Origin: Halopseudomonas salina
Lineage (GTDB): Bacteria > Pseudomonadota > Gammaproteobacteria > Pseudomonadales > Pseudomonadaceae
DNA: 64,000 nucleotides
Assembly: GCF_008641105.1 (NCBI RefSeq)
Contig: NZ_VTTI01000004.1
Span: 62,001-126,000 of the forward strand
Direction of reading: 5' to 3'
Made by a program: the position numbers and the translations under genes. How positions within the stretch are numbered: the first letter of the stretch is position 1; the number at the start of each line of letters is the position of its first letter. Positions 9,345 to 16,826 of this stretch are shown here, piece after piece. A model generated the notes under the pieces. That model did not search any database and was not told where the DNA came from. It worked only from the letters and a program-made list of their open reading frames with translations.

Positions 9345-9739
9345 GGAGAGGCACATGTGATCGGCTAGCATAACGGCAGCTGAATACCGTGAGCGATCTT
9401 CCAATCCGATCCGTTCCCAGCTAGCTATCCGCGCGGCCCGAAGTTACCCACAAGTTCTGTGGATAAGTCTGTTAACAACTACTGGGAAACCCTCGGCATC
9501 CCCGTAGTACTGCGGCTCGCCATAAACTGAATGTTTTTTGATCAAAGAAAAAAGTTCATTAAAATCAATGAATTAAAAAGATTCGTGAAAAAACGCATGG
9601 GGTGGAAAGTCGGGGCTTGAGTGTTACCGAAGAATGTGCATAAGAGTAACACTGCATGCCCCGTGGAGAGCTGAATGCCGACACACGGGGCGTTACGCGA
9701 GTGTTACAGGTGAACTGGCAGGAATTGCTCCTGACCGGT
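9345..9739. other. 395-bp intergenic region with a DnaA-box element and nested inverted repeats
   Basis: No gene is visible. The left half carries the DnaA-box/AT-rich element listed separately. The right half has two successive inverted repeats, each with an 18-nt loop: GTGTTAC (9621-9627) with GTAACAC (9646-9652), and GCCCCGTG (9658-9665) with CACGGGGC (9684-9691). GTGTTAC recurs at 9701-9707. On the minus strand these lie downstream of the fklB stop and could end its transcript, though no T-run is present. Confidence 0.6.
9444..9575 (+). repeat. DnaA-box / AT-rich element, copy A
   Basis: TTACCCACA (9444-9452) and TGTGGATAA (9458-9466) face each other across 5 nt; the second is an exact match to the DnaA-box consensus on the minus strand. 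TTTGATCAAA follows at 9537-9546 and TTAAAATCAATGAATTA at 9559-9575. Copy B at 36736-36866 has the same parts with the same spacing, including AAACCCT exactly 29 nt from the start of the TGTGG 9-mer in both. Function is unknown; the parts resemble a replication-initiator binding site beside an easily melted tract. Confidence 0.65.
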
Positions 9740-10444
9740 TTACTCTTCGCCTGAGTCGTCTGACTGGATGCCCAGCAATTCCATTTCAAATACCAGAATG
9801 GAGTTGGGCGGAATCACAGGACTGGGGCTGGCTTCACCATAGGCCAACTCGCTGGGGATGGTTACCTTGAACTTGTCGCCCACGTTCATCAACTGCAGAA
9901 CTTCGACCCAGCCGGGGATCACGCCACTGACCGGCAGATCAACGGGCTCGCCACGACTGACAGAGCTATCGAATACCGTGCCGTCAAGCAAGCGGCCTTC
10001 ATAATGCACGGTTACGACATCGTCCGGACCAGGGGTAGCTTCGCCTTCACCTTCTTCAAGAACCTGATACTGAAGACCTGAATCGGTGGTAACTACACCT
10101 TCAACCTCAGCATTGTCTGCCAGAAAATCCACATTGGCCTTGGCAGCTTCCTCCCCAAGGCTTGCAGCACGTTCCTGTGCCCGTGTCTGCAGTGCTTCGA
10201 ATGCGGCAGTCAGATCATCATCTCCAACCCGCGATTCCTCGCCAGCAAGGGCATCCTTCATTCCCAGGGCCAGAGCCTCAGGATCAATATCGTCCAAGCC
10301 ATCGTTCATCAAGCTCTCGCCCATGTTCAAACCGATGCCATAGGAGGCCTGTTGGACTGGATCGGACAGCTCCGGCTCCTTCTCACACCCGGCCAGGGCA
10401 AAGATACTCAATGCAATACTGGCTGCCAGCAGATTTCGCTTCAT
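9740..10444 (-). CDS. fklB: FKBP-type peptidyl-prolyl cis-trans isomerase, lipoprotein (FklB/Mip-like)
   Basis: The enzyme speeds proline isomerisation during folding of exported proteins. The 234-residue precursor has a lipoprotein signal ending in the lipobox LAGC, then the helical FKBP dimerisation region (about 25-115), then the FKBP catalytic domain with VTVHYEGRLLDGTVFDSS and IPGWVEVLQLMNVGDKFKVTIP. It is probably anchored in the envelope facing the periplasm. ATG 10444 was chosen because GAGG lies 5-6 nt upstream; a GTG two codons earlier is possible. It diverges from the hypothetical gene at 10631. Confidence 0.9.
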   Translation of the reverse strand: MKRNLLAASIALSIFALAGCEKEPELSDPVQQASYGIGLNMGESLMNDGLDDIDPEALALGMKDALAGEESRVGDDDLTAAFEALQTRAQERAASLGEEAAKANVDFLADNAEVEGVVTTDSGLQYQVLEEGEGEATPGPDDVVTVHYEGRLLDGTVFDSSVSRGEPVDLPVSGVIPGWVEVLQLMNVGDKFKVTIPSELAYGEASPSPVIPPNSILVFEMELLGIQSDDSGEE

Positions 10445-10630
10445 GCTCACCTCAATAGACGCGCCCCAAAGGGCTAAGTTAAAAATCCGAGCTTAACAGG
10501 GCTATCGGTGCCAAGCTACCCGCACAGGAATCAGGGCAACAGCCCTATCCGACCAGCAACATTGACGTGCCAGGTTTTTTTAACCACCGTTACGTTCAGA
10601 CCCGATGAACCCGATCCGTGGAAGCAGCAG

Positions 10631-11056
10631 ATGAACAACGATCATGAGAGTCCAACAGTAGATGAATCTCCCGTAGCAAAGCGGCTGGACCTTAAACTCA
10701 GTGAAAAAGCCCGGCCTCTATTTGAACAAGCAGCCCAATTCGCACACGCCAAGGGATTATGGGTATCCATAAGCTCGAGCATCAACGAGCACGCAGTGGC
10801 TGAGCTGATCCTGAGCGCACGCTTTCCCGACGACGCGGCTCCCAGCGTCTATCGGCTCATTGCTGATGACGCCAAACAGACAGTCTTTCATGAGATGGAA
10901 TTTGGCCGAAACAAATCGACCGACCGCCAGGAGACCCGACCCGCCGCACTAAACGACATGGTTATCGACACCCAACTTGAAACCTTCTTCAGCAAGGCCT
11001 TCGATTTGCACCTGGATTACCTGACCGACAAACAGCACCCCCCCGGCTTCTGGTAA
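10631..11056 (+). CDS. Conserved-looking hypothetical protein, 141 aa
   Basis: I do not recognise the family. The protein is soluble, mixed charge, with no signal peptide or membrane segment. The middle (about 30-90) looks like a small alpha/beta domain: AHAKGLWVSISSSINEHAVAELILSARFPDDAAPSVYRLIADD. It ends in HPPGFW. The frame is open upstream to 10508, but the ATG at 10631 (MNNDHESPTVDESP) begins a plausible acidic N-terminus, with GGAAG about 9 nt upstream. It diverges from fklB and sits just before the glucan island. Codon use resembles its neighbours. Confidence 0.6.
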   Translation: MNNDHESPTVDESPVAKRLDLKLSEKARPLFEQAAQFAHAKGLWVSISSSINEHAVAELILSARFPDDAAPSVYRLIADDAKQTVFHEMEFGRNKSTDRQETRPAALNDMVIDTQLETFFSKAFDLHLDYLTDKQHPPGFW

Positions 11057-11458
11057 TACTGCATGCCGGCGCCAGCAAGCAGCCTCCGCGAGCAGGCGCC
11101 GCTACAAATCAGGTGAGAAAATCTGGTCATCACTGGTAATCGGGACCTGCTCCTTCATCCGCCAAGCCTGTCTCAACATCCATTCTTGTATCTATCTCGA
11201 CGCCAATTCCAGGCACAAGGTTCAACCTGTATTTGCTCTCCAGCCCCCGCGTTAGATAGCCGAAACTTTTCCTCATACCCCCGGTCAGCTGAACTGAGAG
11301 CAACCTGATTTTCAGCTCAGGTTCCGATCTCACGAAAGCGCACGTTTCGTCTGGCAGAGAACGAAACCCGCCTTTCGCGAACAACCGTCGAAATGGGTTA
11401 CCGGTCGAACTACCGGGCGAAGAACGAGCTACGGGGAAACCTGTATCGGAGGGGTGGC
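11057..11458. other. 402-bp leader/intergenic region before glgA, rich in inverted repeats
   Basis: No convincing gene is present. Short inverted repeats accumulate toward glgA. AGCTGAA (11286-11292) pairs with TTCAGCT (11311-11317), and ACGAAA (11332-11337) pairs with TTTCGT (11345-11350). GTTTCGT (11344-11350) can instead pair with ACGAAAC (11361-11367). The last two are mutually exclusive, as in switchable leaders. AAACTT, 16 nt, TCAGC (11263-11289) loosely resembles a sigma-22/AlgU promoter. Confidence 0.45.
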
Positions 11459-12994
11459 ATGGGTAAGGCTATGGTAAGTCCAGGGTTGAGCGAGCTGGCA
11501 CAACCAGTCACCGCGGTGGGCCGCGGAAAAGTGGAATGTCTGCAGAAGAACCGCAAGAAGATCTTGTTCGTGACCTCAGAACTTGCTGATCTGGCCAAAG
11601 CGGGTGGGCTTGGTGATGTGTCAGCAGCACTGCCACGAGCACTTGGACGCTTTCATTCAGTACGTGTGTTGATACCGGGGTATCCGCAAGTAATCAGCCG
11701 CGGCCACCCCATGGAAATACTCTGCGAACTGGAGGGTTATGCAGGCCTGCCAGCGTGCCAGATCGGGACCATGCTCCTGCCTGATGGACTGACAGTTTAT
11801 GTGGTGCTCTGTCCCGAGCTGTATGACCGCCCCGGCACACCCTATGGCGACGAACACGGCCGCGACTGGCCAGATAACCATATCCGCTTTGCCCGTTTCG
11901 GGCTCGCGGCAGCTGCCCTTGCCTCAGGTGAGGTCTGCGCTGATTGGCAACCAGACCTGGTACATGCCCATGACTGGCCCGCGGGCCTGGCCCCTGCTTA
12001 CATGGCCTGGCAGGGTCAGCGCACACCCTCGGTGTTCACCATTCATAATCTTGCCTACCAGGGCTTGTGCGATCTCAATTGCATGCCGGAGCTGGGGTTG
12101 CCTGCAGAGGCGGCAACTGAACAGGGCATGGAGTTTTACGGCAAGTTGTCCTTTCTCAAGGCGGGTATCAATTACGCTGATCACAACACCACCGTGAGCA
12201 GGAACTACGCCAGGGAGATCACCACAGCTGAATTCGGCTGTGGGCTTGAGGGCTTGCTCAAGTTGAAGGCAAGCACCGGCGGACTCACAGGCATTGCCAA
12301 CGGGATTGATGAGTGCTGGCATCCGGACAGTGACAGCCGGCATCAATGGCCTGACAAGAAATCCAACACCCGGCACGTGGAAGCGATGTTTGATCTCGAG
12401 CCCAACGATGGCCCTCTGTTCGTGATCATTTCCCGTCTGGTCTATCAGAAAGGCCTGGACCTGATACCCCAAGTAGCGGAGGTGATCATCAAGGCAGGTG
12501 GTCGTCTGGCGATACTCGGCCAGGGCGAGGAGTCCGTCGAGACGATGCTCACGGAACTCGCTGGGCGCTATCCGCAGCGAATTGGTTTTCATCGCGGTTT
12601 TAACGAGCTCGACGCAAGGCGGATGTTTGCTGGCAGTGATTTCCTGCTTATGCCCTCCAGGTACGAACCCTGCGGTCTCAGTCAGAGTTACGCGCAATGC
12701 TTCGGATCACTACCAATTGCCAGACGTACCGGCGGCTTGGCTGACACCATCAAGGATGGCGAAACCGGCTTCCTGTTTGACGACAGCACCGCCGAAAGCT
12801 TTGCCGACGCAATAGTGCGAGCGACCCGTGTATATCGCCAACCCGATCTGCTTGAGGCCATGCGCCGCCAGGCCATGAATGCACCGCGGTACTGGCATCA
12901 TGCAGCCAAGCCTTATGACAAGCTCTACCGCAAACTGATTAACGAGTCGCTGGGTAAAACAGGGCCGGCCGTTCGGGGGTCGGAGCACGGATGA
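11459..12994 (+). CDS. glgA: Glycogen synthase GlgA (GT5)
   Basis: GlgA extends alpha-1,4-glucan from a nucleotide-glucose donor, ADP-glucose in most bacteria. The 511-residue protein has the N-terminal KAGGLGDV donor-site motif, HDWPAGLAPAYM, NGIDECW, and the C-terminal SRYEPCGLSQSYAQCFGSLPIARRTGGLADT catalytic loop with its conserved Glu. The segment after NGIDECW looks about 10-15 residues shorter than in Pseudomonas homologues I remember. The first ~30 residues are a variable extension. ATG 11459 follows GGAGGGG; the upstream frame to 11393 lacks a ribosome site. It overlaps treZ by 4 nt (ATGA) and leads a five-gene operon. No glgC is present in this window, so the donor source is unclear. 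Confidence 0.93.
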   Translation: MGKAMVSPGLSELAQPVTAVGRGKVECLQKNRKKILFVTSELADLAKAGGLGDVSAALPRALGRFHSVRVLIPGYPQVISRGHPMEILCELEGYAGLPACQIGTMLLPDGLTVYVVLCPELYDRPGTPYGDEHGRDWPDNHIRFARFGLAAAALASGEVCADWQPDLVHAHDWPAGLAPAYMAWQGQRTPSVFTIHNLAYQGLCDLNCMPELGLPAEAATEQGMEFYGKLSFLKAGINYADHNTTVSRNYAREITTAEFGCGLEGLLKLKASTGGLTGIANGIDECWHPDSDSRHQWPDKKSNTRHVEAMFDLEPNDGPLFVIISRLVYQKGLDLIPQVAEVIIKAGGRLAILGQGEESVETMLTELAGRYPQRIGFHRGFNELDARRMFAGSDFLLMPSRYEPCGLSQSYAQCFGSLPIARRTGGLADTIKDGETGFLFDDSTAESFADAIVRATRVYRQPDLLEAMRRQAMNAPRYWHHAAKPYDKLYRKLINESLGKTGPAVRGSEHG

Positions 12995-14754
12995 CCCGTC
13001 TGAATTATCAGCACGGCGCAATGCGCCTTGCTGACGGCAAAACGCGCTTTTCCCTCTGGGCTCCAAGCGCAGACAGCGTCAAGCTGCTGCTGGAAAGTGG
13101 AGCATCTCAGGAGATGCGCAGCGAAGCCGATGGTTGGTTCAGACTTGCTGCTCAATGCCCAGCAGATTGCGGATACCGTTATCTGATAAATGGACAGACG
13201 GAAGTCCCCGACCCCGCATCACGCTTTCAGCCCGATGGCGTAACTGGATTTGGTCAGGTCATCGATCCCCTCGGTTATCCGTGGTCGACGTCAGATTGGC
13301 GCGGCCGGCCCTGGCACGAAACTGTGCTGTATGAACTACACGCCGGATTATTGGGAGGCTACCAGGGTGTGGAGCAACACCTGCCAGACCTGGCCCGTCT
13401 GGGTATAACAGCAATTGAACTGATGCCCCTTGGTCAGTTCCCCGGAGAGCGAAACTGGGGTTATGACGGCGTGCTACCCTTCGCGCCCCAGTCCTCCTAT
13501 GGCACCCCCGATGAACTCAGGCACCTGATCGATCGTGCCCATGAATTGAACCTGATGGTATTCGTCGACGTGGTTTACAACCACTTCGGTCCGGATGGCA
13601 ACTATCTGAATGAGTATGCTGCGCAGTTTTTCCGCGAGGATATTTCCACACCCTGGGGCGCTTCAATCGACTTCCGCCGCCCCCAGGTGAGGAACTTTTT
13701 TTGCGAAAACGCGTTGATGTGGGTCCTGGATTACCGCATCGATGGTCTGCGTCTGGATGCAGTTCATGCGATCGGCGAAAGGGACTTTCTCATCGAGCTG
13801 GCAAAGCGCGTACGCCAGGCAACCCCACCTGGTCGCCACGTACATTTGGTGCTGGAAAACGAAAACAACGACGCAGCCTTGCTTGAACAGCATTTCGACG
13901 CGCAGTGGAATGACGACGGCCACAACGTGCTGCATACCCTGTTGACCGGCGAAGCCGAGAGTTACTACAGCGACTACGCCAGTGAACCGACGCAGAAGCT
14001 CGGCCGTTGTCTGGCAGAGGGATTCGTCTACCAGGGCGAGCTGAACCGTCGGGGCGAGCCCCGGGGTCAACCAAGCGCGCAGCTGACGAGTAGCGCTTTT
14101 GTGCTCTTTCTGCAGAATCATGACCAGACCGGCAACCGCGCTATGGGTGAGAGACTGACGGTGCTTGCAGATGAAAGGGCGCTCAAGGCCGCAACGGCTT
14201 TGCTGCTGTTGTCACCCATGATTCCCCTGCTGTTCATGGGCGAAGAATGGGGCTGCCTGCAGCCCTTTCTGTTTTTTACCGACCACAATCCGGCATTGGC
14301 CAAGGCAGTGCGCGAGGGCCGGCGCAATGAATTCTCCGAGTTTTCCAGCTTTGTGGATCCGGACCGGCGTGAAGCTATCCCTGATCCTAACGCCCTGGAC
14401 ACCTTTACTCGATCCATTCCGGACTGGGCCGAGCGTTCACTTCCGAATCACGAGCAATGGCGCAACCATTACCGGCATCTACTCGATCTCCGCCATACGC
14501 TAATCATTCCGCGACTCCCCGCAAGGCAATCGCTGGGCTGTGAGGTTCTGGCAAAAAAGGCCGTGGCAGCGACATGGCAGCTTGGTGACCGAAGTCTGTT
14601 GCATATCGACCTGAACCTATCTCCCGACCCGGTGCCTGTTAGAGAGCGCAATGGCGCTGACGTCATATTTCACTACGGTCTGAACCTGTGCGGCAGAGGG
14701 CATTCGACACTGCCGGCGTACAGCGTGGTCATCAGCATGGAATTCACTACATGA
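12991..14754 (+). CDS. treZ: Malto-oligosyltrehalose trehalohydrolase TreZ
   Basis: TreZ releases free trehalose from the maltooligosyl-trehalose made by TreY. The 587-residue GH13 enzyme begins with a CBM48-like beta-sandwich (about 1-100). The barrel follows: YELHAGLLGGYQGVEQHL, VDVVYNHFGPDGNYL, the nucleophile Asp in RIDGLRLDAVHAI, the acid/base Glu in HLVLENENND, and FLQNHDQTGN. It is coupled to glgA and malQ by 4-nt overlaps at both ends, which suggests tightly balanced expression. Trehalose is a compatible solute and desiccation protectant. Confidence 0.94.
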   Translation: MTRLNYQHGAMRLADGKTRFSLWAPSADSVKLLLESGASQEMRSEADGWFRLAAQCPADCGYRYLINGQTEVPDPASRFQPDGVTGFGQVIDPLGYPWSTSDWRGRPWHETVLYELHAGLLGGYQGVEQHLPDLARLGITAIELMPLGQFPGERNWGYDGVLPFAPQSSYGTPDELRHLIDRAHELNLMVFVDVVYNHFGPDGNYLNEYAAQFFREDISTPWGASIDFRRPQVRNFFCENALMWVLDYRIDGLRLDAVHAIGERDFLIELAKRVRQATPPGRHVHLVLENENNDAALLEQHFDAQWNDDGHNVLHTLLTGEAESYYSDYASEPTQKLGRCLAEGFVYQGELNRRGEPRGQPSAQLTSSAFVLFLQNHDQTGNRAMGERLTVLADERALKAATALLLLSPMIPLLFMGEEWGCLQPFLFFTDHNPALAKAVREGRRNEFSEFSSFVDPDRREAIPDPNALDTFTRSIPDWAERSLPNHEQWRNHYRHLLDLRHTLIIPRLPARQSLGCEVLAKKAVAATWQLGDRSLLHIDLNLSPDPVPVRERNGADVIFHYGLNLCGRGHSTLPAYSVVISMEFTT

Positions 14755-16826
14755 GCGACGCATCACTGGCCAGTCTGGCACGGGCCGCAGGCATCAGCAC
14801 AAAATGGACTGATGCACATGGCATCCCAAAACAGGTCGGTACTGAAGCCCTTCACGCTCTGCTGCAGAGCCTCGGCCTTCCCGCCTTGGGTGAGCAGCAA
14901 ATCCAAGCCAGCCTGGCCGAGCAACAGGAGCGCCTGAGGCGGGCGGCTGCCGGCCCGCTACTCGCCATGGTAGCGGACCAGGCGGTCACCTTGGCTGGCC
15001 GATTTGCTCCAGGAACCCCGTACAAACTTATTCTTGACGACGAACGCCGCTTGCATCGACGCCTGGACCACAACGCTTGCATCACCGGCATTTCCCAATG
15101 TGGCTACCACCAGCTATTGATTGAAGATCAATTACTAACCTTGGCAGTAGCCCCACCCACTTGCCAGAGCGTAGCGGACTTATGCGGCCGACCCGGGGCG
15201 CGGGTCTGGGGGCTGTCTACGCAGCTTTATTCACTGCGCCGACCCGGTGACTGTGGCCTCGGAGATACCGTGGCGCTTGAGCAATTGGCGCGTCAGGCAG
15301 GGAAGTTGGGTGCTGATGCCTTGGCCATCAGCCCGGTACACGCCATGTTCAGTGCTTCGAGCGATCAATACAGTCCGTACTCCCCTTCCAGCCGTTTGTT
15401 CTTCAACCCCCTGTACGCCGCCCCTTCCCGAGTCCTTGGTGAGGACGCGGTAAAGCATGCTGTAAACGAATGTGGGCTCGAGGACGAGCTCGCCAGGCTC
15501 GAGACTCTTGCGTTTGTTGACTGGCCCGCGGCGTCTGCGGCCAAACAGAAGGTTCTGCGCTGCCTGTACAGGCATTTCAGTTTCAAAAGCAACGAACTGA
15601 CCCAGGACTTTGATCGTTTCTGCCGCAAGGGTGGCATTGCGTTGGAGCAGCATTGCCGTTTTGAAGCCCTGCATGCGTACATGTTGCAACACCAGCAGAC
15701 CCCCAACTGGCAACAATGGCCAAAACCCTTCCGCGATCCCAACAGTACCGCCGTTGCACAGTTCGCCATTGAGCATGCAGCAGATGTCAGCTTTCACATG
15801 TTCTGTCAGTGGCTGATCAATTGTGGCTTGGAACGCGCGCAATCGGTCGCCCGCAACTCCGGTATGGCAATTGGTCTGATAAGCGATCTGGCCGTAGGCG
15901 CCGATGGCTCCGGAAGTCTTGCCTGGTCACGGCAGTCGGAGCTTCTCAGCGCCATTACGGTGGGGGCCCCACCCGACATCATCAATACTCAGGGGCAGAG
16001 CTGGGGAGTCTCGGCCTTCTCTCCGTGGGGCTTACAGGAGGGTGGTTTTAGCGCCTTTAAAGACATGCTCCGGGCAAATATGACTCACGCCGGTGGTATT
16101 CGCATCGATCATGTAATGGGGCTGAAACGGTTATGGGTGATTCCCGAGGGTGCCTCACCGGACATGGGTGCGTATCTCAATTACCCCTTTGCAACGCTGA
16201 TGCATCTGGTGGCTCTGGAGTCCTGGCGCCATCAGGCAATCGTAATTGGCGAAGACCTGGGGACTGTACCCCGCGGAATGCGTGGGGAGCTGGCTGAACG
16301 CGGCGCATTGGGCATGCGTGTGTTGCACTTCGAGAAAAATGCTGAAGGATTCATTCCTCCCGAGAAGTGGCCCGATGATGCATTGGCAACTACGACCACC
16401 CATGATTTACCGACCATTCTGGGCTGGATTGCCGGACGCGACATCGAGTGGCGTGAAAAAGCCGGGCATCGTGGAGCGCAAGAGACTCAGTCTGATCGCG
16501 AGACCCGCGAAACAGAGAGGGCCGAATTAAAGACGGCGCTGCGTCAGGCCGGGGAGCTCCGCTGTGATCAGGAAGAAGCTGTGGAACAGCTCGACGCGTG
16601 CATCGGCTTCCTTGGAAAGACGCCTGCTCCTCTTGTATTACTGCCCCTTGAGGATGCGCTTGGGGAGCTGGAGCAACCCAATCTTCCTGGACCCGGCAAC
16701 ATCCATCCCAACTGGCGCAGACGGTTTACGGTAAATGCGGATTACCTTCTGAACAATGCCAGTGTGCAGGGCCGGCTGCAGCGGCTGAGTGAAGCACGTG
16801 CAACGCGTGAGCGTGAATCATCATGA
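14751..16826 (+). CDS. malQ: 4-alpha-glucanotransferase MalQ (GH77)
   Basis: MalQ (amylomaltase) transfers maltosyl or longer units between alpha-1,4-glucans and so rearranges the short chains released by debranching. The 691-residue protein has an N-terminal extension typical of proteobacterial MalQ. Its catalytic motifs are GGIRIDHVMGLKRLWVIPEG (nucleophile Asp), AIVIGEDLGTVP (acid/base Glu) and TTTHDLPTILGW. The ATG at 14751 overlaps the treZ stop by 4 nt; the reading frame extends back to 14688 inside treZ, but that start has no support. It overlaps treY by 4 nt. Confidence 0.93.
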   Translation: MSDASLASLARAAGISTKWTDAHGIPKQVGTEALHALLQSLGLPALGEQQIQASLAEQQERLRRAAAGPLLAMVADQAVTLAGRFAPGTPYKLILDDERRLHRRLDHNACITGISQCGYHQLLIEDQLLTLAVAPPTCQSVADLCGRPGARVWGLSTQLYSLRRPGDCGLGDTVALEQLARQAGKLGADALAISPVHAMFSASSDQYSPYSPSSRLFFNPLYAAPSRVLGEDAVKHAVNECGLEDELARLETLAFVDWPAASAAKQKVLRCLYRHFSFKSNELTQDFDRFCRKGGIALEQHCRFEALHAYMLQHQQTPNWQQWPKPFRDPNSTAVAQFAIEHAADVSFHMFCQWLINCGLERAQSVARNSGMAIGLISDLAVGADGSGSLAWSRQSELLSAITVGAPPDIINTQGQSWGVSAFSPWGLQEGGFSAFKDMLRANMTHAGGIRIDHVMGLKRLWVIPEGASPDMGAYLNYPFATLMHLVALESWRHQAIVIGEDLGTVPRGMRGELAERGALGMRVLHFEKNAEGFIPPEKWPDDALATTTTHDLPTILGWIAGRDIEWREKAGHRGAQETQSDRETRETERAELKTALRQAGELRCDQEEAVEQLDACIGFLGKTPAPLVLLPLEDALGELEQPNLPGPGNIHPNWRRRFTVNADYLLNNASVQGRLQRLSEARATRERESS

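Noticed and set aside
9458..9466. Full chromosomal origin (oriC)
   Set aside because: Only two DnaA-like boxes are present and none of dnaA, dnaN, gidA, rpmH or parAB is nearby, so an element using DnaA boxes is more likely than the origin itself.
11130..11384. 84-residue minus-strand open frame before glgA
   Set aside because: Begins at TTG without a ribosome site, no recognisable domain, and overlaps the inverted-repeat leader.
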